Shown here piece by piece: positions 18,695-26,348 of a stretch of 64,000 nt of DNA (position 1 is the first letter of the stretch; the number at the start of each line of letters is the position of its first letter). The position numbers were made by a program, and so were the translations under genes. The stretch comes from Psychrobacillus sp. NEAU-3TGS (GTDB lineage: Bacteria > Bacillota > Bacilli > Bacillales_A > Planococcaceae), in the NCBI RefSeq assembly GCF_029955155.1, contig NZ_JAPNOZ010000011.1, positions 496,001 to 560,000 of the forward strand. Reading direction: 5' to 3'. The notes under the pieces were generated by a model, which did not search any database, was not told the DNA's origin, and was given only the letters and a program-made list of their open reading frames with translations.

Positions 18695-19429
18695 TTAGTT
18701 ACCTATTTTTCCAGTTTCAGCTAAAACGCGTAATTGCTTAATTTCATGCGTTGTTAGCTCTCTCCATTCACCGGCATTTAAACCATGTAATGTTAAAAAC
18801 CCAAATCGTTCCCGTTTTAACTTTTGGACCGGAAAACCGATTGCATCGAACATACGACGAACTTGTCTATTTTTACCTTCATGAATAGTTATTTCGACAA
18901 TCGCTTTATTTGTTTTTCGCTCACTCGATAATAATTTAACTCGTGCAGGTGCAGTCTTTCCATCTTCTAATACTACTCCGCGTTCCAAGGGTCTTAATTG
19001 TTCTTTCAATGGAATTCCTTTTACTCTTGCGACATAAGTTTTGTCTACTTTAAATTTAGGATGCGTTAGAGCATACGAAAAGTCTCCGTCATTTGTTAGG
19101 AGTAGCAATCCAGAGGTTTCATAATCTAATCTTCCGACCGGATATAGTCGCTCTTTTACATGTGGCAATAAATCAGTAACCGTTTTTCTGCCTTTATCAT
19201 CTGTAACTGCAGAAATAACGCCTCTTGGTTTATAAAGTAAGTAGTATACTTTTTGTTCTTTTTCGAGTTTTACCCCTTCTACTTCCACTGTATCCGAATT
19301 CGAAACTTTTGTACCAAGCTCTGTCACAACTTTCCCATTCACTTTTACTTTTCCTTGGAGAATCAATTCTTCTGCTTTTCTTCTAGAAGCGACACCTGCG
19401 TGTGCTAATACTTTTTGTAGTCTTTCCAA
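18695..19429 (-). CDS. rluB: 23S rRNA pseudouridine synthase RluB
   Basis: 244-residue pseudouridine synthase of the RsuA/RluB family. An N-terminal S4 RNA-binding domain (MERLQKVLAHAGVASRRKAE) precedes the catalytic domain with YPVGRLDYETSGLLLLTNDG, containing the catalytic Asp, and GKNRQVRRMF. The TTG at 19429 is chosen because GAGGTG lies 6 bases upstream and the product then starts as in B. subtilis. An ATG at 19456 lacks a site. It lies just upstream of resA as in B. subtilis, but spmA and spmB, expected between it and dacB, are absent. Confidence 0.92.
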   Translation of the reverse strand: MERLQKVLAHAGVASRRKAEELILQGKVKVNGKVVTELGTKVSNSDTVEVEGVKLEKEQKVYYLLYKPRGVISAVTDDKGRKTVTDLLPHVKERLYPVGRLDYETSGLLLLTNDGDFSYALTHPKFKVDKTYVARVKGIPLKEQLRPLERGVVLEDGKTAPARVKLLSSERKTNKAIVEITIHEGKNRQVRRMFDAIGFPVQKLKRERFGFLTLHGLNAGEWRELTTHEIKQLRVLAETGKIGN

Positions 19430-19489
19430 TTCTTTCACCTCGTCCAATCTTTCCATACATATGAGTGAATTATGTCACACTTTTAGACA

Positions 19490-19527
19490 AAATAAAAGAA
19501 GACAGTCTTTTAGAAAAACTGTCTTCC
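19490..19527 (-). terminator. Terminator upstream of rluB
   Basis: GAAGACAGT / ACTGTCTTC with an 11-base loop, followed on the minus strand by TTTTATTTTG. It closes off the gene-free stretch 19528-20030 from rluB. Confidence 0.75.
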
Positions 19528-19559
19528 ATATTGATCCAATATAGAGAGTGTTATACACA

Positions 19560-19692
19560 ATGCCGGTTTCCCAATAGCGTACATCCAATAAATGGCTAAG
19601 AGCAACCAATTGGGTATTGAAAGCAACTAGTTTTAGTCTTAAAGCAACCAATTCAGCACGAGAGCAACCAGATTACTCGTAAAAGCAACGGA
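19560..19692. repeat. AGCAACC array, unit 1 (21-bp period)
   Basis: A leader resembling GGTTTCCC...CATCCAATAAATGGCTAAG (19565-19600) is followed by AGCAAC cores at 19601, 19622, 19643, 19663 and 19684, spaced 21, 21, 20 and 21 bp, with variable 13-15-base spacers. The segment AATTCAGCACGAGAGCAACC is almost identical to parts of the units at 62.9-63.2 kb. No coding function is visible. Confidence 0.85.
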
Positions 19693-19759
19693 TTATCCGA
19701 CATTACGTTACAAATCGCTAACTTATCAATACCGATCCGCTAAGGAATGGGTATTTAAT

Positions 19760-19832
19760 CTGGTTCCCCCTCTCGTGCATCCAGTAAATGGCTAAGAGCA
19801 ACCAAATTACTCATGAAAGCAACCAATTCGTC
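19760..19832. repeat. AGCAACC array, unit 2
   Basis: A second copy of the leader (GGTTCCCC...GCATCCAGTAAATGGCTAAG, 19762-19796) followed by AGCAAC cores at 19797 and 19818, 21 bp apart, the second inside ATGAAAGCAACCAATTC. It is about 150 bp from unit 1 and in the same orientation. Confidence 0.82.
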
Positions 19833-19888
19833 AAATACCAGGTTTACTTGGGCTGAGATAAAGACGTTTCTGGTTCATTTTCTTATTC

Positions 19889-19957
19889 GTTGCGCAGATG
19901 CCTCCGAATGTTGCGCATATGTACATTAACGTTGCGAGTAACCTATGCTAAGTTGCT
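19889..19957. repeat. GTTGCGC array (21-bp period)
   Basis: GTTGCGCAG, GTTGCGCAT, GTTGCGAGT and GTTGCTCTT start at 19889, 19910, 19931 and 19952, exactly 21 bp apart, with unrelated spacers. The core differs from AGCAACC but resembles its reverse complement in part (GTTGC). Confidence 0.78.
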
Positions 19958-19989
19958 CTTTTATTAATAGACATATGTGATCACAAACA

Positions 19990-20015
19990 AGGGGGTGTGA
20001 CAAAGTCACACCCCC
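19990..20015 (-). terminator. Terminator of the scp-dacB operon
   Basis: Perfect 11-bp stem GGGGGTGTGAC / GTCACACCCCC with a 3-base loop, 15 bp after the dacB stop on the minus strand, followed by a T-rich tail. Confidence 0.85.
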
Positions 20016-20030
20016 AAATAGTAAAGCCGT

Positions 20031-21053
20031 TTAATTAATTTTGTTCACACTAAATCGCAAGGCAATTTGATCGTCGATTGTTACATTCCATAAATATGGA
20101 TTGGTTGCTGTTGTTTTTCGGGGGATTAGTAAAACGTTTTTTAGTTTTTTTCGTTCTTCCTTACTTAACAATAGATATTGATCGTCTTCCACTTCAATGA
20201 CTTCTTTTTGAAACACTCGATACTTGCCTTTTTTCACGACTTTCACAGAATCATAGTTGGCAAATACTTGTTCAGCAAGCGAAGTATGATATGCCCAGTC
20301 ATTGGAGTGATTCAAAGTTACGACTACAATTTCTTTGTCATCTTCTTTGAAATAAGTAACAAGCGTTCTTCCTGCTCTTTTCGTGTATCCTGTTTTACCA
20401 GCGATCGCTATTTCTTTATCATGTATTAAGCGATGCTTATTACTCCAACGAACATTTCGCTCTTTCGGTTGAAAGCTTTTCGCTGAGGAAATTTCTTTAA
20501 ATTGCTCGTTTTGAAGCGCTAGTCGAAACATGTTTGCCATATCATAGGCAGATGCAAAATGGTCATCGCTATGGAGTCCCGAAGGATTTGTAAAATGGGA
20601 GTTCTTTAACCCTGCCACTTGAAATTTTTCATTCATCAGATGTGTAAAACCATCTATGGAACCACCTACATGTTCTGCTAATGCGTACGCTGCATCATTT
20701 CCGGACTGGAGCATAAGCCCATGCAATAAGGAATTCACTGTCCACACTTCGCCAGGCTTTAAATATAAAGAGGAACCTTCTTGTGTGGCAGCGGCTTGGG
20801 AGATGGTGATTTCATCCTCTAAAGAAGCATTGTCCAAAACCGTTAAGGCAGTCCATACTTTCGTCAAACTTGCTATTGGTAATTCCTCATACTCATTACT
20901 ACCTTCTAACAGTCTCCCCGTTTGTACATCAATTACAGCATAGGAAGAGGAAGCTTCTACGTTCCCCACTTGCCAAAATAGAAAAAACAGAAAAAATAAA
21001 GTTATTTTTTTATAAATAAAAATACTCCTCTTTAAATTATTTCTATCCTTCAA
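20031..21053 (-). CDS. dacB: D-alanyl-D-alanine carboxypeptidase (DacB-like)
   Basis: Penicillin-binding protein 5-type DD-carboxypeptidase (peptidase S11), about 340 residues or slightly fewer, exported. A hydrophobic signal (ITLFFLFFLFWQVG) is followed by the catalytic SLTK (Ser, Lys), the SGNDAA motif and the KTGYTK box. The region after KTG matches the B. subtilis sporulation enzyme DacB, and the site next to scpAB is where dacB lies there. The membrane-binding C-terminal tail is short or missing. Start: the frame opens with a TTG at 21053 overlapping scpB, but the only good ribosome site (AGAGGAG) lies inside and would serve an ATT about 7 bases on, near 21017. The true start is unsettled. 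Confidence 0.82.
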   Translation of the reverse strand: MKDRNNLKRSIFIYKKITLFFLFFLFWQVGNVEASSSYAVIDVQTGRLLEGSNEYEELPIASLTKVWTALTVLDNASLEDEITISQAAATQEGSSLYLKPGEVWTVNSLLHGLMLQSGNDAAYALAEHVGGSIDGFTHLMNEKFQVAGLKNSHFTNPSGLHSDDHFASAYDMANMFRLALQNEQFKEISSAKSFQPKERNVRWSNKHRLIHDKEIAIAGKTGYTKRAGRTLVTYFKEDDKEIVVVTLNHSNDWAYHTSLAEQVFANYDSVKVVKKGKYRVFQKEVIEVEDDQYLLLSKEERKKLKNVLLIPRKTTATNPYLWNVTIDDQIALRFSVNKIN

Positions 21054-21609
21054 ATGTTTCTTGAAACTTGGTTAAGAACAAGTCCGAGTCTTCCATCTCA
21101 TCCACCGAGATATCTTCTGGAAGCGGAGGTAATGCACGAATATCCTGTAATCCAAAGTATTGAAGAAATTCCGTTGTTGTTCCATACAATATAGCTCTCC
21201 CTGTACCATCTGCACGCCCAACTTCTTTCACCAGGCCTTTTAAGGATAACGTATGTATTGGTCGTTCTGATTTTACCCCTCGTATCTCTTCAATTTCTAC
21301 TCTTGTAATTGGTTGTTTATATGCAATGATCGCTAAAACTTCGAGTGATGCCTGCGATAGAGATTGTGTAGTAGGGTTTTCTACTAGCTTTTGAATACTA
21401 TTTGCATTTCCTTGCTTGGTCACTAATTGGAAAGTACCAGCAAGCTGCTTAATCTCAATTCCTCGGTCTTCACTTTTTTCATATGCCTCCATCATCGCTT
21501 CAAGCGTTACGGAAATTTGTTCTTCTGTTTCATTTGTTAAAAAAGCTAATTGTTTTTTCGTTAAGCCATCTTCCCCACTTACAAACAATAGACTTTCAAT
21601 ATTACTCAT
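21043..21609 (-). CDS. scpB: Segregation and condensation protein ScpB
   Basis: 188-residue ScpB, which with ScpA bridges SMC to form the chromosome-condensing complex. It has the double winged-helix layout, with IESLLFVSGEDGLTKKQLA at the start and VLAIIAYKQPITRVEIEEIRGV near the middle, both family hallmarks. The ATG at 21609 overlaps the scpA stop (ATGAGTAA), implying coupling. Two ATGs further upstream (21618, 21630) are possible but less like the family. Confidence 0.93.
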   Translation of the reverse strand: MSNIESLLFVSGEDGLTKKQLAFLTNETEEQISVTLEAMMEAYEKSEDRGIEIKQLAGTFQLVTKQGNANSIQKLVENPTTQSLSQASLEVLAIIAYKQPITRVEIEEIRGVKSERPIHTLSLKGLVKEVGRADGTGRAILYGTTTEFLQYFGLQDIRALPPLPEDISVDEMEDSDLFLTKFQETFEG

Positions 21610-22381
21610 CAATTTCATCTTCGAATTCACTTTCTAAATCTTCCTTTCGCAAAAGAACAAATAAATCATCAAAATTGTTATTTTGCTCTACTTGCACAAT
21701 TTGGCGTTTCATAAGCTCTAAAATGGATAAAAATGTCGTCACGATCGTGGTTTTATCCCTTGTTGGAAACAGCTCATAAAAAGATAGCCTACCTTTGTTT
21801 TGCTTTAAGGTTGAAATAACGCTTTTCATTTGATCTTTGATCGATATTTCTTGTTTACTTACTCGTGTGTGTAGTGGTGCATTCAACTGTTTTCTACGTA
21901 GCATTTTTTGGAATGCACCAAGCATGTCGTATACATTTACGTCATGCTCAAACAAAGCAAGCTGCTTACTATTTTGCAATTCACTTAAATCTGTTGGTGG
22001 TCTTGTGTAAAATAGATTACGAGTTTCCTCCATTTCTTGCAAACTAACTGCCGCTTCTTTGTATTTCTTGTATTCTATTAGCTTTAGTACTAACTCGTCC
22101 CTTGGGTCATTTACATTAATATCAAAATCATCTTCCATCTCATCATCTTGATGGATAGGAAGAAGCATTTTACTTTTAATAGATAGTAGTGTAGCTGCCA
22201 TTACTAAATATTCACTAGCTTCATTTAGCTCCAAAACACTCATTGCATGCACATGCTCCATATATTGTGCTGTGATTTCCGCCATTTTAATATCATATAT
22301 ATCTATTTCCAAACGATTTATTAAATGTAATAATAAATCAAGGGGTCCTTCAAATGCTTCTGTTTTTACTTCATAAGACAT
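21602..22381 (-). CDS. scpA: Segregation and condensation protein ScpA
   Basis: 259-residue kleisin subunit of the SMC-ScpAB complex. The start SYEVKTEAFEGPLDLLLHLI is the conserved N-terminal domain that binds the SMC neck, and the C-terminal winged helix that binds the SMC head is near residues 180-240. AGGTGGAG precedes the ATG at 22381 by about 5 bases. The frame runs further upstream without a site. It is divergent from ypuF (54 bp apart). Confidence 0.94.
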   Translation of the reverse strand: MSYEVKTEAFEGPLDLLLHLINRLEIDIYDIKMAEITAQYMEHVHAMSVLELNEASEYLVMAATLLSIKSKMLLPIHQDDEMEDDFDINVNDPRDELVLKLIEYKKYKEAAVSLQEMEETRNLFYTRPPTDLSELQNSKQLALFEHDVNVYDMLGAFQKMLRRKQLNAPLHTRVSKQEISIKDQMKSVISTLKQNKGRLSFYELFPTRDKTTIVTTFLSILELMKRQIVQVEQNNNFDDLFVLLRKEDLESEFEDEIDE

Positions 22382-22435
22382 ATTACTCCACCTATTATCG
22401 GTTTTTAACATCATTATAGAGGAAAGGTGATTACA

Positions 22436-22789
22436 TTGCATCCTACATTCCATCCTAATTTTGTCCAATTTATAAAAGAATTTAATGGTACGAAAGATTA
22501 TTTTGAGTGCCATGAACTACTAGAAGACTACTGGAAGGAAGTTCCGCAAGCCGGTAAAAATCACCCACTAACAGCGTTCATCCTATTGTCCACATCTATG
22601 TACCACTGGCGTAGGGGCAATATTACGGGAGCGATTAAAACAATGAATGGAAGTATAAAACGATTCGTCGAAACTTCTCCATCTGTCTATTATGATACAA
22701 TCAACTACACTAAACTTATGCAAGATACTACCCATTCTATTAGTTTATTGAAAGAAAAAAAGCATTTCAGCAATTTACGATTGAACTAA
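22436..22789 (+). CDS. ypuF: DUF309 protein (YpuF-like)
   Basis: 117-residue helical protein of the DUF309 family. The hallmark YFECHELLEDYWKE (family pattern FECHEvLE..W) is at about residues 20-33, with MYHWRRGNITGA further on. The family probably binds a metal through the His and Glu residues, but no activity is established that I can name. A TTG start at 22436 with GAAAGGTG upstream is preferred over the GTG at 22427, which overlaps that site. Neighbour scpA is as in B. subtilis. Confidence 0.78.
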   Translation: MHPTFHPNFVQFIKEFNGTKDYFECHELLEDYWKEVPQAGKNHPLTAFILLSTSMYHWRRGNITGAIKTMNGSIKRFVETSPSVYYDTINYTKLMQDTTHSISLLKEKKHFSNLRLN

Positions 22790-22941
22790 TGAATGAGCAA
22801 TTAGAAAGATTAGTTGATGCACTTGGAATAACAACTGAAGAGGATTTACACTTTCTTACTCATAAGCATATGCTCAGAGACCGTTCCGAAATACTAATCG
22901 AGCGAGAAAGACAGAAAAAAAGAAGAGATGACTTAAAATAA
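22789..22941 (+). CDS. Small 50-residue protein coupled to ypuF
   Basis: Not a recognised family. The ATG at 22789 shares one base with the ypuF stop (TAATG), the classic arrangement for translational coupling. The product is highly charged, starting MNEQLERLVDALGITTEEDL and ending in a basic ERERQKKRRDDLK tail, and looks mostly helical. A bidirectional terminator overlaps its last codons. It is probably a real small gene of the ypuF unit, but this is judged only from position and composition. Confidence 0.6.
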   Translation: MNEQLERLVDALGITTEEDLHFLTHKHMLRDRSEILIERERQKKRRDDLK

Positions 22942-22957
22942 GTCAATCCTCTTCTTT
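22919..22957. terminator. Bidirectional terminator between ypuF unit and ribT
   Basis: AAGAAGAGATGACTTA pairs with TAAGTCAATCCTCTTCTT with one bulge, and T-runs follow on both strands. It serves the converging plus-strand small gene and minus-strand ribT. Confidence 0.85.
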
Positions 22958-23302
22958 TTCTATTTGGCATTTTTCGAAGAAAGACTTAATCTCTTCGGTT
23001 GGTTGGATAGACGATGTATGTAAAATTGATGGGAGACTTTGAAGCATTTGTTTCCCAACACCTTCCCCGCGATGAGACGGATTGACGGAAAGATGCTGAA
23101 TAATTCCATCTGTATTATTCATCCGAACGCCAACTAATCCTACTAAATCCTCACCTTTTTTCCATAAAAACAAATGCCAATCTGGATTCGTTTCATACAT
23201 GTGTATCGTTTCTAGTAACTTTTTTACGTCTTTTTCATGAGGCATAAATGATAGAAGACCCATAGAAATTTTTTCGAATGCTTTTTTATACCGTAGCAAC
23301 AT
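22943..23302 (-). CDS. ribT: GNAT-type acetyltransferase RibT
   Basis: 119-residue GNAT-fold protein. MLLRYKKAFEKISMGLLSF and the acetyl-CoA loop VNPSHRGEGVGKQML (R/Q-x-x-G-x-G) match RibT of B. subtilis, which ends the riboflavin operon there. Its substrate is unknown. No ribDEAH genes precede it here; lysA lies upstream instead, about 210 bp away. Family assignment is firm, role is not. Confidence 0.85.
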   Translation of the reverse strand: MLLRYKKAFEKISMGLLSFMPHEKDVKKLLETIHMYETNPDWHLFLWKKGEDLVGLVGVRMNNTDGIIQHLSVNPSHRGEGVGKQMLQSLPSILHTSSIQPTEEIKSFFEKCQIEKEED

Positions 23303-23404
23303 AGTTAAAACCCTCTTTTAGTTTCATCACTTCTAGAAAATAGGAAGACTCTCATAAAATAAGATTAAAATGATCATTATAATCGTACACGACTTTTGGT
23401 CAAA

Positions 23405-23506
23405 TTACAAATCAGCATTTGGTGCTATAAAGATCCAATATATTACTCCCCATACAATTCCTATTATTAATAACATGAGAAATAACATACGATTCGTTTT
23501 TTTCAA
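23405..23506 (-). CDS. 33-residue membrane peptide downstream of lysA
   Basis: A TTG-started frame begins 7 bases after the lysA stop, with AAGGAG (within the end of lysA) 10 bases upstream and GAAGG 4 bases upstream. The product starts MKKTNR and then forms a single hydrophobic helix (MLFLMLLIIGIVWGVIYWIF) ending APNADL. The positive N-terminus and aromatic belt fit a one-pass membrane peptide. I know no family for it. Confidence 0.55.
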   Translation of the reverse strand: MKKTNRMLFLMLLIIGIVWGVIYWIFIAPNADL

Positions 23507-23513
23507 CTTACCT

Positions 23514-24830
23514 TCACTCCTTTTCCATCGTTAGAGGAAGGTCAAGATGAACAATATCTTCTAGTGTTTCTCTTCTAACAGCTAATTGATGCTTTCCATT
23601 TTCCACAAACACAACAGCAGGTCTAGTTAAGCGATTGTAATTACTTGCCATGGCATATCCATAAGCACCGGTACAGAACATCGCTAAAATATCTCCTGGC
23701 TCTGCTTTTGGTAATGTAATATGTTCAATCAGCTTATCCCCTGATTCACAACATTTACCAGCAATAGTATACGTTTCGTCTGCTTTTTCATCCAGTTTAT
23801 TTGCAATTACTGCATCGTATAGTGCACCATATAGGGCAGGACGAATATTATCCGACATTCCACCGTCTACAGCCAAATAGTTTCGAACGTCCGGTACTTC
23901 TTTTTGGGAACCAATTGTATATAAAGAAGTTCCTGCATCCCCAACAAGCGAACGACCTGGTTCGATCCAAATTTCAGGCATTGCAAAATCTGTTTCAGCA
24001 ATTAGACCTTTTACGACCATGATCATCTCTTTTACATATACAGAAGGTTCAAGTGGCGCATCTTCTTTTGTATACCTAATCCCAAAGCCGCCGCCTAAAT
24101 TTAATACGGTACACTCAAAATCATAATCCTGATGCCATTCAATCATTTTTTTGATCAATTTTTCTGCAGCGACTTTAAATCCGATAGTTTCAAAAATTTG
24201 AGACCCAATATGACAATGAAGGCCGAGCAATTGAATATAATCATCCTGATACACTTGTCCAAAAGCAAGGTCTGCTTGTCCATTCATCAAATCGAAACCA
24301 AATTTAGAATCTTGCTGTCCAGTTGTAATATAGTCATGAGTATGTGCTTCTACTCCTGGAGTGACGCGTAAAAGAATGTTTACTTTTTGGTTCAGTTCTG
24401 TAGTTAGTTGTTTTAATAACTCGATTTCATAGAAGTTATCTACAACTATACAGCCGATATTATGTTCAATAGCTAGTAATAATTCTTCTTTACTTTTATT
24501 GTTTCCATGAAAATGGATTCGTTCTACTGGAAAACCGGCTTTAATCGCTGTATATAACTCTCCGCTAGAAACTACATCAAGTGACAAATTTTCTTGTTTC
24601 ATTACTTGATACATTGCCACACTAGAAAAAGCTTTACTCGCATAAGCAACTTGCGCAGGTACATTTTGTTCTTGGAATGTTTGGATAAATGCACGTGCAC
24701 GTTCTCTTATGAGCGACAAATCATATACAAACAAAGGTGTTCCATATGTTTTTGCTAATTCTAGGCTGTCGATTCCACCTAGTACTAAATGTCCTTTTTC
24801 ATTTACTGCATGTGTTGATACCGTCACCAA
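23514..24830 (-). CDS. lysA: Diaminopimelate decarboxylase
   Basis: 438-residue PLP enzyme that decarboxylates meso-diaminopimelate to L-lysine, the last step of lysine synthesis. The PLP lysine is in QVAYASKAFSS, the barrel motifs HFHGNNKS and HCHIGSQI and the glycine loop NLGGGFGIRY follow, and the C-terminal domain has CCESGD and CTGAYGYAMASNYNR. Start: TTG at 24830 with AGAGG 8 bases upstream. The adjacent GTG is the alternative. It is preceded by spoVAF, the B. subtilis order. No lysine riboswitch fits in the 69 bp upstream. Confidence 0.96.
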   Translation of the reverse strand: MVTVSTHAVNEKGHLVLGGIDSLELAKTYGTPLFVYDLSLIRERARAFIQTFQEQNVPAQVAYASKAFSSVAMYQVMKQENLSLDVVSSGELYTAIKAGFPVERIHFHGNNKSKEELLLAIEHNIGCIVVDNFYEIELLKQLTTELNQKVNILLRVTPGVEAHTHDYITTGQQDSKFGFDLMNGQADLAFGQVYQDDYIQLLGLHCHIGSQIFETIGFKVAAEKLIKKMIEWHQDYDFECTVLNLGGGFGIRYTKEDAPLEPSVYVKEMIMVVKGLIAETDFAMPEIWIEPGRSLVGDAGTSLYTIGSQKEVPDVRNYLAVDGGMSDNIRPALYGALYDAVIANKLDEKADETYTIAGKCCESGDKLIEHITLPKAEPGDILAMFCTGAYGYAMASNYNRLTRPAVVFVENGKHQLAVRRETLEDIVHLDLPLTMEKE

Positions 24831-24899
24831 TTAAATCGCCTCTTTTCCTCTTTCGCTATAGAAACTTTACCACATTAAAAGAGGATATTGCAATGGCAT

Positions 24900-26348
24900 T
24901 CATGACCGCTTGCGATCGTACGATCTAGTGATAAACGGACGCTTTGCATCCACTGGCATAGGGAAACGGACTAGTATTCGCATAAATGCTTTTGGAAAAA
25001 ATGGCATTAACGGCCATAAATAAGGCACATTCAAAGGTCTTAAAGACCCTACATAGAAAAGCAAGATGACCAGCGCGATAAAAAATCCATTTGCCCCTAA
25101 AAGTGCCGTACAGACTAATATAAATGTTCGAAAAATTTTCGTTGAAATACTTAGTTCATACGAAGGAATAGCAAACGTAAAGATCGCTGTAACCGCCGTA
25201 TACAAAATTACCTCTGGGACAAACAATCCAACATCTACCGCCATTTGACCGATGACTAATGCCGCAATAATCCCCATCGCTGTCGATAACGGAGTAGGAG
25301 TATGAATGGCAGCAAGCCTCAAGAATTCAATCCCCACATCAGCGAAAATTATTTGCAGAAAGAGTGGAATTTCCCCGGTTTCTTTCGGTCCAAAAAAATC
25401 AAGGGCTTTCGGCAAAAACTCTGGATGCTTCGAAAGCAAATACCAAAAAGGAAGTAAAAATAAGCTTAACAAAACACCTGCCAAACGAATCCAACGTACC
25501 AGTGTACCGATTAAAGGAGCTTGCCGATATTCTTCTGCATGCTGCAAATGGTGAAAAATCGTCGTTGGCACAATAATAGCAGATGGAGATGTATCCACAA
25601 CAACGACGATATGCCCTTCCAACAAATGTGCAGCTGCAATATCGGGTCTTTCCGTATATCGCACAAAGGGCAATGGATGGAATCCTTGCTTAAACAGCCA
25701 TTCTTCCAGTGCTTTATCAGTCATTGTAAAGCCATCATGCTTTATTTGGTTTAGCCTATCTCTGATTTGTTTTAAATTATCCTCATTGGCAATGCCTTTG
25801 ATATACGATATTGCAATGTCTGTTTGACCTAAAGTTGATACTTGATGTAGTTCAAACTTTAAATCTGGGTCCCGAATTCTTCTTCGAATAAGCGCAGTAT
25901 TTTGTACGATATTTTCCGTAAATCCATCCCTTGAACCTCTTACTACTTTTTCGTTGTCCGGTTCTTCCGGATTTCTTCCTGGATAGGACCGGACATCGAT
26001 TGTATAAACAGAACCATTATTTAAAATGAATGTTACTTGTCCACTGAGTAACGCTACTAGCCATTTCTCTTTAGAATCGTACTGGGTAATCGAATAATAT
26101 GGAAAATAATGTTCAATAATATTATTTTCGTCGACTGTCCCCTCTTGTATTTCAACCTGCGCATTCGTTAGTAACTCTGTCAGAACCATGCCATCCACTA
26201 ATCCATTAATATACACAAGGAGTACAGGAAACTCATACAAATGCGTATGCAAAGTGCCAAAATCGTACGATTCGTTTACACCGAATTTTTCTTTTAAGTA
26301 CGATTCTGCTTCAGACATACTTGAAAATAAAGGTTTCGTTTCAATCAC
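24900..26348 (-). CDS. spoVAF: Stage V sporulation protein AF (GerA-type)
   Basis: 482-residue member of the GerA/SpoVAF family of spore inner-membrane proteins. A soluble N-terminal half with RGSRDGFTENIVQNTALIRRRIRDPDL (shown in part as RGSRDGFTENI) is followed by HLLEGHIVVVVDTSPS and about five membrane helices, with AAIHTPTPLSTAMGIIAALVI typical. The GTG start overlaps the sigF stop by 4 bases (GTGA). In B. subtilis spoVAA to spoVAE lie between sigF and spoVAF. Here they are absent, so spoVAF is directly attached to the spoIIA operon. Confidence 0.92.
   Translation of the reverse strand: MIETKPLFSSMSEAESYLKEKFGVNESYDFGTLHTHLYEFPVLLVYINGLVDGMVLTELLTNAQVEIQEGTVDENNIIEHYFPYYSITQYDSKEKWLVALLSGQVTFILNNGSVYTIDVRSYPGRNPEEPDNEKVVRGSRDGFTENIVQNTALIRRRIRDPDLKFELHQVSTLGQTDIAISYIKGIANEDNLKQIRDRLNQIKHDGFTMTDKALEEWLFKQGFHPLPFVRYTERPDIAAAHLLEGHIVVVVDTSPSAIIVPTTIFHHLQHAEEYRQAPLIGTLVRWIRLAGVLLSLFLLPFWYLLSKHPEFLPKALDFFGPKETGEIPLFLQIIFADVGIEFLRLAAIHTPTPLSTAMGIIAALVIGQMAVDVGLFVPEVILYTAVTAIFTFAIPSYELSISTKIFRTFILVCTALLGANGFFIALVILLFYVGSLRPLNVPYLWPLMPFFPKAFMRILVRFPMPVDAKRPFITRSYDRKRS

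Noticed and set aside
19560..19957. CRISPR array
   Set aside because: Cores are only 6-11 bp with 10-15 bp spacers, far below CRISPR repeat and spacer lengths, and there are no cas genes in the window.
24831..24899. Lysine riboswitch upstream of lysA
   Set aside because: Only 69 bp separate spoVAF from lysA, too short for an L-box, and no such structure is visible.
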